A stretch of 64,000 nt of DNA from Streptomyces geranii (lineage in GTDB: Bacteria > Actinomycetota > Actinomycetes > Streptomycetales > Streptomycetaceae). Of this stretch, positions 59,358 through 64,000 are shown in pieces. The DNA lies in contig NZ_PJME01000006.1 in NCBI RefSeq assembly GCF_002954775.1, forward strand, positions 310,001 to 374,000. The letters run 5' to 3'. The stretch's first letter is position 1. Each line of letters opens with the position of its first letter. The position numbers were made by a program, and so were the translations under genes. The notes under the pieces were generated by a model. The model had not been told where the DNA came from. It worked only from the letters and a program-made list of their open reading frames with translations, and made no database searches.

Positions 59358-59718
59358 CCGAACTCACTCCCTGGACACCGACGCGTGCACGCCGGTCATT
59401 TACATGATGGTGGGGGAAACCCTGACCCACGGTGGCCGGGCAGCATGTCGGCAGAGGCTATCGGATGAGGCCGCGCCCGTGTTCACCGGCTGTTCACGGC
59501 CCCCGGCCGTGACCCGGGCGGGTGTCCGTCGCGACCGTCGTCGGCGCACCCCCGGCGGAGCGAGCCGCGCATCGCTGACCTGCGATTCGTTTCCGCAGGT
59601 CAGGGCACATGACAACGGTGTTCAGTGCCGCGTTGCCACATACCCCCCACCCGTAGTTCACTGTGATCGCCGGACGGGGTTCGGGACCGGGCGCGGGACG
59701 ACACAGGAGGCGGCTTCC
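59358..59718. other. 361-base divergent intergenic region, polyol-phosphate operon / CDF exporter
   Basis: No gene seen. It contains a perfect 10-bp inverted repeat CTGACCTGCG / CGCAGGTCAG with a 9-base spacer (59575-59603) and, 11 bases later, TGACAACGGTGTTCA (59610-59624), a partial dyad. Both lie upstream of the CDF gene and may be regulatory. Confidence 0.5.
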
Positions 59719-60654
59719 ATGGGGGCTGGGCACGATCACGGACACGCGCACAGCGCGCCGACCACGGGCACGGCGGCAGCCGCGTACCAGGGGCGGCTGC
59801 GCATCGCGCTGGCCATCACGCTCACCGTCATGGTGGTCGAGGTCGTCGGCGGGGTCGTCGCCGACTCCCTCGCGCTGATCGCGGACGCCGCGCACATGGC
59901 GACGGACGCGCTGGGCCTCGGCATGGCGCTGCTGGCCATCCACTTCGCGAACCGCCCGCCGACCGGCAACCGCACCTTCGGGTACGCCCGCGCCGAGATC
60001 CTGGCCGCGCTCGCCAACTGTCTGCTGCTGCTGGGCGTCGGCGGCTACGTCCTGTACGAGGCGATCCAGCGGTTCGTCACACCGGCGGAGACCGCGGGCG
60101 GGACGACCGTCGTGTTCGGTCTGATCGGCCTGACCGCGAACATGATCTCGCTCACGATGCTGATGCGCGGCCAGAAGGAGAGCCTGAACGTGCGCGGGGC
60201 CTTCCTTGAGGTCGTCGCGGACGCGCTGGGCTCGGCGGCGGTGCTGGTCTCCGCGGTGATCATCATGGCCACGGGCTGGCAGCGGGCCGACCCGATCGCC
60301 TCGGTCGTCATCGGTCTGATGATCGTGCCGCGTACGTGGAAGCTGCTGCGGGAGACCCTGAACGTGCTGCTTGAGGCGGCCCCCCGGGGTGTCGACATGG
60401 CGGAGGTACGGGCCCACATACTGGCGCTGCCGGGCGTGGAGGACGTACACGATCTGCACGCCTGGACGATCACCTCCGGGATGCCGGTGCTGTCGGCGCA
60501 CGTGGTCGTCAGTTCGGACGTGCTGAGCGGCATAGGGCACGAGAAGATGCTGCACGAGCTGCAGGGCTGCCTGGGCGACCACTTCGACGTCGAGCACTGC
60601 ACCTTCCAGCTGGAGCCGGGCGGGCACGCGGAGCACGAGTCCATCTGTCACTGA
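59719..60654 (+). CDS. Cation diffusion facilitator (CzcD/ZitB-type metal exporter)
   Basis: A 311-residue inner-membrane metal/proton antiporter, usually for Zn, Co or Cd. The N-terminus is His-rich (GHDHGHAHS). Six transmembrane helices include metal-site residues in 'ALIADAAHMATDALG' (TM2) and 'LEVVADALGSAAVL' (TM5). The cytosolic C-terminal domain has 'VEDVHDLHAWTITSGMPVLSAHV'. The ATG at 59719 has GGAGG eight bases upstream; the frame is open far upstream without conservation. Confidence 0.93.
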   Translation: MGAGHDHGHAHSAPTTGTAAAAYQGRLRIALAITLTVMVVEVVGGVVADSLALIADAAHMATDALGLGMALLAIHFANRPPTGNRTFGYARAEILAALANCLLLLGVGGYVLYEAIQRFVTPAETAGGTTVVFGLIGLTANMISLTMLMRGQKESLNVRGAFLEVVADALGSAAVLVSAVIIMATGWQRADPIASVVIGLMIVPRTWKLLRETLNVLLEAAPRGVDMAEVRAHILALPGVEDVHDLHAWTITSGMPVLSAHVVVSSDVLSGIGHEKMLHELQGCLGDHFDVEHCTFQLEPGGHAEHESICH

Positions 60655-60884
60655 GCGGCTCTTTTCGCCCCGCCGACCGGAACGCAGCCGTCCGGCGCGC
60701 GCCCGCGTCCCCTTCTTCAAGCCCCCCTCCCCGGCGGTTCCACGGCCGGGGGACAGGGCACGATTGACTATCCGGTCGCTGTCCGGGGGCTTCGCCGCCG
60801 GACATGCGGGGGTGCCGCGAAGTGCCGGGAGTGCCGGATTCGTACGGCAGACTTGGGGCTCGAAGACCGAGGCGAAGGATGGGT

Positions 60885-61481
60885 ATGCCGATCACACCTG
60901 CCACCGCGACGCACAACAGTTCGTCGAACGGCACAGCAGAAGCGATCTTGCTCGAACTGGTCGACGAGAACGGCACGACGATCGGCACCGCCGAGAAGCT
61001 CTCCGCGCACCAGCCACCGGGCCGGCTGCACCGGGCCTTCTCCGTCTTCCTCTTCGACGAGCAGGGCAGACTGCTGCTCCAGCAGCGCGCGCTGGGCAAG
61101 TACCACTCCCCCGGCGTCTGGTCCAACACCTGCTGCGGCCACCCCTACCCCGGCGAGGCGCCCTTCGCGGCGGCGGCCCGGCGGACGTACGAGGAGCTGG
61201 GGATCTCCCCGTCGCTGCTCGCCGAGGCGGGCACGGTCCGCTACAACCACCCCGACCCGGAGTCGGGCCTGGTCGAGCAGGAGTTCAACCACCTGTTCGT
61301 CGGGATGGCGCAGTCGCCGCTCGCGCCGGACCCGGAGGAGGTCGGGGCCACGGACTTCGTGACCCCGGCCGAGTTGGCGGAGCGGCATGCCAAGGACCCG
61401 TTCTCGGCCTGGTTCATGACCGTGCTGGACGCGGCCCGCCCGGCGGTCCGGGAGCTGACGGGCCCGTCGGCCGGCTGGTGA
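60885..61481 (+). CDS. idi: Isopentenyl-diphosphate delta-isomerase, type 1
   Basis: A NUDIX-fold enzyme of 198 residues interconverting IPP and DMAPP. The catalytic Cys lies in 'VWSNTCCGHPYPGE', the metal/NUDIX region in 'AAARRTYEELG', and the catalytic Glu in 'EFNHLFVG'. The ATG at 60885 follows GAAGGATGGG and gives family length; upstream ATG codons in frame are poorly placed. It lies near, but outside, the hopanoid operon, and would balance C5 units for it. Confidence 0.96.
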   Translation: MPITPATATHNSSSNGTAEAILLELVDENGTTIGTAEKLSAHQPPGRLHRAFSVFLFDEQGRLLLQQRALGKYHSPGVWSNTCCGHPYPGEAPFAAAARRTYEELGISPSLLAEAGTVRYNHPDPESGLVEQEFNHLFVGMAQSPLAPDPEEVGATDFVTPAELAERHAKDPFSAWFMTVLDAARPAVRELTGPSAGW

Positions 61482-61484
61482 CAG

Positions 61485-61511
61485 CCGCTGCTGCCGTTAT
61501 GGCAGCAGCGG
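61485..61511. terminator. Bidirectional terminator between idi and the HATPase gene
   Basis: CCGCTGCTGCC / GGCAGCAGCGG, an 11-bp perfect stem with loop GTTAT. The loop contains the stop codon of the minus-strand HATPase gene, and the idi stop is four bases away. Confidence 0.85.
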
Positions 61512-62006
61512 TGCGGGCTTGAGCGGCAGGGCCGCCCAGACGACCTTGCCGCCGCTCGCCGTGTGTTCGATGTCGCAGACCCCGCCCGCCTCCCTGGCGA
61601 TCTCGCGGACCAGGAGCAGTCCGCGTCCGCCGGTCCGGCCGTGGTCGGCCTCCAGGGCGGTCGGGCGGTAGGGGTGGTTGTCCTCCACGGACACCCGCAC
61701 CCACTCGGCACCGACGGCCACCTCCACGGCGAGCGTCGGCGAGAGCAGCGCCGCGTGCCGGACGGCGTTCGTCGCCAGCTCCGAGACGATCACCAGCAGC
61801 CCGTGCACCAGGTCCGGCGAGGCGGGCACGCCCTGCCGGTACAGCAGGTCCCGTACCGCGTGCCGCGCCTGCGGGACGGAGGCGTCGACAGCGGGCGCGG
61901 TGAACCTCCAGACCCCTTCATAAGGAAGCGGATCCGGAGGTCTCCGCTCCATGGGCACCCCGTCGTCCGCTGGGCGGGAGTCGGACTCGCGCCCATGGTT
62001 CTCCAT
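61497..62006 (-). CDS. HATPase_c (anti-sigma factor / RsbW-like) regulatory protein
   Basis: A stand-alone GHKL ATPase-fold protein of about 169 residues. N-box 'LLVIVSELATNAVRHAAL', G1 'VRVSVEDNHPYRP' and G2 'GRTGGRGLLLVREIA' are visible. Such Streptomyces proteins act as anti-sigma factor kinases or partners of phosphatases. The ATG at 62006 is used as start because GAGGGCGG precedes it at a loose distance; a GTG at 62042 would add 12 residues but has no SD. Confidence 0.88.
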   Translation of the reverse strand: MENHGRESDSRPADDGVPMERRPPDPLPYEGVWRFTAPAVDASVPQARHAVRDLLYRQGVPASPDLVHGLLVIVSELATNAVRHAALLSPTLAVEVAVGAEWVRVSVEDNHPYRPTALEADHGRTGGRGLLLVREIAREAGGVCDIEHTASGGKVVWAALPLKPAPLLP

Positions 62007-62236
62007 CGTCCGGTCGCCGCCCTCGCGCTCGATTGTCACCACACGACGAGTGTTGATAACGGCGGCTCCCCACCGGAGAACTGAACAGAAGTCAGCACGT
62101 ATCGAACGCTTCTGACGGAAGCCGTACGTCCCGGGTTCGCATGCGACCGGTCCTGGTCAGGTGGTGCCGCCTTCGTGAACTATTCGGGTTGTACGGGTTT
62201 GAGTGCCGCCCTCGTCCGGGGCCGGTGACCGGCGGA

Positions 62237-62249
62237 TACGATCCGGTTC
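62237..62249 (+). promoter_or_regulatory. Leaderless -10 box of the enoyl-CoA hydratase gene
   Basis: TACGAT (62237-62242) ends seven bases before the ATG and no SD is present, so transcription should start at the initiator codon. Confidence 0.6.
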
Positions 62250-63005
62250 ATGGAGCCGCAGCTGACCCACAGTGCCGCCGACGGGATCGCCACCGTCGTG
62301 ATCCACAACCCGGCCAAGCGCAACGCCATGACGGCCGACATGTGGCGGGCGCTGCCCCCGCTGCTCGCGACCCTGGCCGCCGATCCTGACGTCCGGGTGC
62401 TGGTGCTCACCGGAGCGGGCGGAACCTTCTGCGCGGGGGCCGACATCTCGACGCTCAAGGGCTCGCCGGAGGAGACCCAGCGGCTGGCCGTGGCGGCGGA
62501 GGAGACCCTCGCGGCCTTCCCGAAGCCGACGCTGGCGGCGGTACGCGGGCACTGCGTGGGCGGCGGGGCGCAGCTGGCTGCGGCCTGCGATCTGCGGTTC
62601 GCGGAGGAGGGGTCGCTGTTCGGGGTGACTCCGGCGAAGCTGGGCCTGGTGTACCCGGCGTCGTCCACCCGGCGGTTGGCGGCCCTGGTGGGCCCCGCGA
62701 CCGCCAAGTACCTCCTCTTCTCGGGCGAGTTGATCGACTCGGAGCGGGCGCTGCGCACCGGGTTCCTGGACGAGGTGCTGCCTTCCGGTGAACTCGACAA
62801 GCGGGTGACGGAGTTCACCCGCGTCCTGGCTTCCCGCTCCCGTCTCACCCAGGCGGCGGCGAAGGAGTTCGCGAACGGCCGCACGGACCGGGACGCGCAC
62901 TGGGCCGAGCAGGCGCGTACCGGCGACGAGGCGGCGGAGGGGGTGGCCGCGTTCCTGGAACGCCGGCCACCGGAGTTCTCCTGGACCTGGCCTACTTCGG
63001 CGTGA
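62250..63005 (+). CDS. Enoyl-CoA hydratase/isomerase family protein
   Basis: A 251-residue crotonase-fold protein. '[10 protein letters not shown]' and '[39 protein letters not shown]' form the CoA-binding and oxyanion-hole regions. The position equivalent to the first catalytic Glu of classical hydratases is Gln/Leu in this stretch, and the second Glu is replaced (VTPAKLGL), so it may have isomerase or another crotonase activity rather than beta-oxidation hydratase activity. The 3' end overlaps a gene remnant on the other strand. Confidence 0.9.
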   Translation: MEPQLTHSAADGIATVVIHNPAKRNAMTADMWRALPPLLATLAADPDVRVLVLTGAGGTFCAGADISTLKGSPEETQRLAVAAEETLAAFPKPTLAAVRGHCVGGGAQLAAACDLRFAEEGSLFGVTPAKLGLVYPASSTRRLAALVGPATAKYLLFSGELIDSERALRTGFLDEVLPSGELDKRVTEFTRVLASRSRLTQAAAKEFANGRTDRDAHWAEQARTGDEAAEGVAAFLERRPPEFSWTWPTSA

Positions 63006-63130
63006 ACCGGCTGCGCGAGCGGAGCAGTTCGACCAGGCGCGCGGGCGCCTTGTGCGGGGCGCCGGCGTCGTAGGGGCGCCGTACTTGTTGAGTTCGTCGA
63101 GCGCGAGCCAGTGCGAGGTGGCCCGGCGGC
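62994..63130 (-). pseudogene. Remnant of an unrecognised gene, frameshifted C-terminal fragment
   Basis: Read on the minus strand, '[12 protein letters not shown]' is followed, after a one-base frameshift near 63080, by '[26 protein letters not shown]' and a stop. Joined, the two frames look like a single protein tail ([18 protein letters not shown]). Nothing coding is seen further upstream, which is occupied by repeat-like sequence. It therefore looks like the truncated, frameshifted end of a lost gene. A sequencing error could explain the frameshift but not the missing 5' part. Confidence 0.45.
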
Positions 63131-63210
63131 CGGGAGTCCTGTCTGTTTCGCTCCGCCGGAAGGGCGGTGGCGCGAAGTGTTGTCGGTCCGGTGCGGCAAC
63201 GCCGTGGCTT

Positions 63211-63242
63211 GTCGCGCAGTTCCCCGCGCCCCTTTGGGGCGC
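63211..63242. repeat. Dispersed Streptomyces repeat with GCGCCCC-TTT-GGGGCGC hairpin
   Basis: GTCGCGCAGTTCCCC leads into GCGCCCC-TTT-GGGGCGC (63226-63242). From memory this is a widespread Streptomyces intergenic repeat and weak terminator. Confidence 0.7.
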
Positions 63243-63342
63243 GCTGTCCAACCGTGCGGACATGGCCGGTGGAAGTACCCGGTTGTCGGTGTCACCTGCC
63301 ACAATTGCCGCGCAACCTCAGTGGAGAAGGCGGTACGGGATC

Positions 63343-64000
63343 GTGACGACACCCCTCGTAGGGTCCATCGAAGGCAGGATCGCCGAGGAGCTCGGCGTAC
63401 GGGAGCGGCAGGTGAGGGCCGCCGTCGAGTTGCTCGACGGGGGCTCGACAGTGCCCTTCATCGCCCGCTACCGCAAGGAAGCGACCGAGATGCTCGACGA
63501 TGCGCAGCTGCGCACGTTGGAGGAGCGGCTGCGCTATCTGCGGGAGCTGGAGGAGCGGCGGGCCGCGATCCTCGAATCGGTGCGCGAGCAGGGCAAGCTG
63601 ACGCCCGAGGTCGAGGCGCAGATCCGCGGGGCGGAGACCAAGGCACGGCTGGAGGACATCTACCTGCCGTTCAAGCCGAAGCGGCGGACGAAGGCGCAGA
63701 TCGCGCGCGAGGCGGGACTGGAGCCGCTGGCCGAGGGGCTGCTCGGCGACCCGACCGTCGACCCGCTGGCGGCTGCCGCGGCCTTCGTGGACGCCGACAA
63801 GGGCGTCGCCGATCCGCAGGCCGCACTGGACGGCGCCCGCGCGATCCTCACCGAGCGGTTCTCGGAGGACGCCGACCTGATCGGCGAGGTGCGCGAGCGC
63901 ATGTGGGTGCGCGGGCGGCTGGCCGCCAAGGTGAAGGACGGCAAGGAGGAGGCGGGCGCCAAGTTCGCCGACTACTTCGACTTCGCCGAGCCCTTCACCG
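63343..64000 (+). CDS. tex: Tex-family RNA-binding transcriptional accessory protein (5' part)
   Basis: The first ~219 residues of Tex, cut by the window end. '[39 protein letters not shown]' and '[28 protein letters not shown]' are hallmarks of the Tex N-terminal helix-turn-helix bundle; the YqgF and S1 RNA-binding domains should follow outside. Family members modulate transcription and bind RNA. GTG start; the upstream GGAGAAGG lies rather far (17 bases), with ACGGGA nearer. Confidence 0.93.
   Translation, partial: MTTPLVGSIEGRIAEELGVRERQVRAAVELLDGGSTVPFIARYRKEATEMLDDAQLRTLEERLRYLRELEERRAAILESVREQGKLTPEVEAQIRGAETKARLEDIYLPFKPKRRTKAQIAREAGLEPLAEGLLGDPTVDPLAAAAAFVDADKGVADPQAALDGARAILTERFSEDADLIGEVRERMWVRGRLAAKVKDGKEEAGAKFADYFDFAEPFT

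Noticed and set aside
59610..59624. Possible Zur box TGACAACGGTGTTCA upstream of the metal exporter
   Set aside because: Only partly palindromic and departing from the TGAAAATnATTTTCA-type consensus in the inner positions; retained only as an undefined dyad.

Overview
The window is high-GC actinobacterial chromosome, almost certainly Streptomyces. Signs of this are the very strong third-position GC, GTG and TTG starts, leaderless promoters, a conservon (cvn) operon, a c-di-AMP (ydaO) riboswitch in front of a LysM/M23 cell-wall hydrolase, and a hopanoid cluster next to a type-2 idi gene order. From memory the gene order from hpnC to the XRE/DUF6126 pair, and outward to idi, kbl and tdh, resembles the SCO6748-SCO6800 part of S. 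coelicolor in inverted orientation; this was not checked by alignment. I saw no insertion sequence, prophage or CRISPR array.

Layout. 1-4.1 kb: a secreted DUF4333-like protein, a MacB/LolD-type ABC ATPase, an FtsX permease and a NarL-type response regulator. 4.1-7.3 kb: a DUF4916 (NUDIX-like) protein, a 51-residue peptide gene with a structured leader and strong terminator, and an ABC exporter. 7.3-13.8 kb: pyruvate carboxylase, a second ABC exporter and a GH43 glycosidase. 13.9-16.2 kb: tRNA-Pro(GGG), a two-gene transketolase behind a SoxR/MerR-type operator, and a YjbR protein. 16.3-21.8 kb: a LysR regulator, the threonine-to-glycine pair kbl/tdh, and a DUF2264 protein. 21.9-26.1 kb: a conservon (kinase, roadblock, DUF742, GTPase, GAF protein). 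26.4-35 kb: an MBL hydrolase, an amino-acid dehydrogenase with a TetR regulator, an SGNH hydrolase, a rhamnogalacturonan lyase with a DUF6250 partner behind a LacI-type operator, and the riboswitch-controlled M23 peptidase. 35.1-38.2 kb: a GH36 alpha-galactosidase and a tyrosine phosphatase.

38.2-51.9 kb, minus strand: an XRE-cupin repressor with a 40-residue membrane peptide, preceded by two identical-arm palindromes, and then the hopanoid operon hpnC-hpnD-(46 aa ORF)-hpnE-prenyl synthase-shc-hpnG-hpnH-ispG-dxs-hpnO. This operon carries both isoprenoid supply (dxs, ispG, prenyl synthase, and idi at 60.9 kb) and the complete route FPP to squalene to hopene to C35 aminohopanoid. 52.3-59.4 kb, minus strand: seven tightly coupled genes that I read as a surface-polymer or phospholipid-headgroup pathway. 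They are a CDP-alcohol phosphotransferase fused to DUF5941, a nucleotidyltransferase, a glycerol-1-phosphate dehydrogenase-like enzyme, a second CDP-alcohol phosphotransferase, a GT2 glycosyltransferase and a TagGH-type ABC exporter. 59.7-64 kb: a CDF metal exporter, idi, an HATPase regulator, an enoyl-CoA hydratase and the start of tex.

Most promising for new biology: the 52-59 kb polyol-phosphate cluster, the conserved-looking 46-residue ORF stitched between hpnD and hpnE, the SoxR-like operator on the split transketolase, and the double-palindrome switch of the XRE-cupin/DUF6126 pair.
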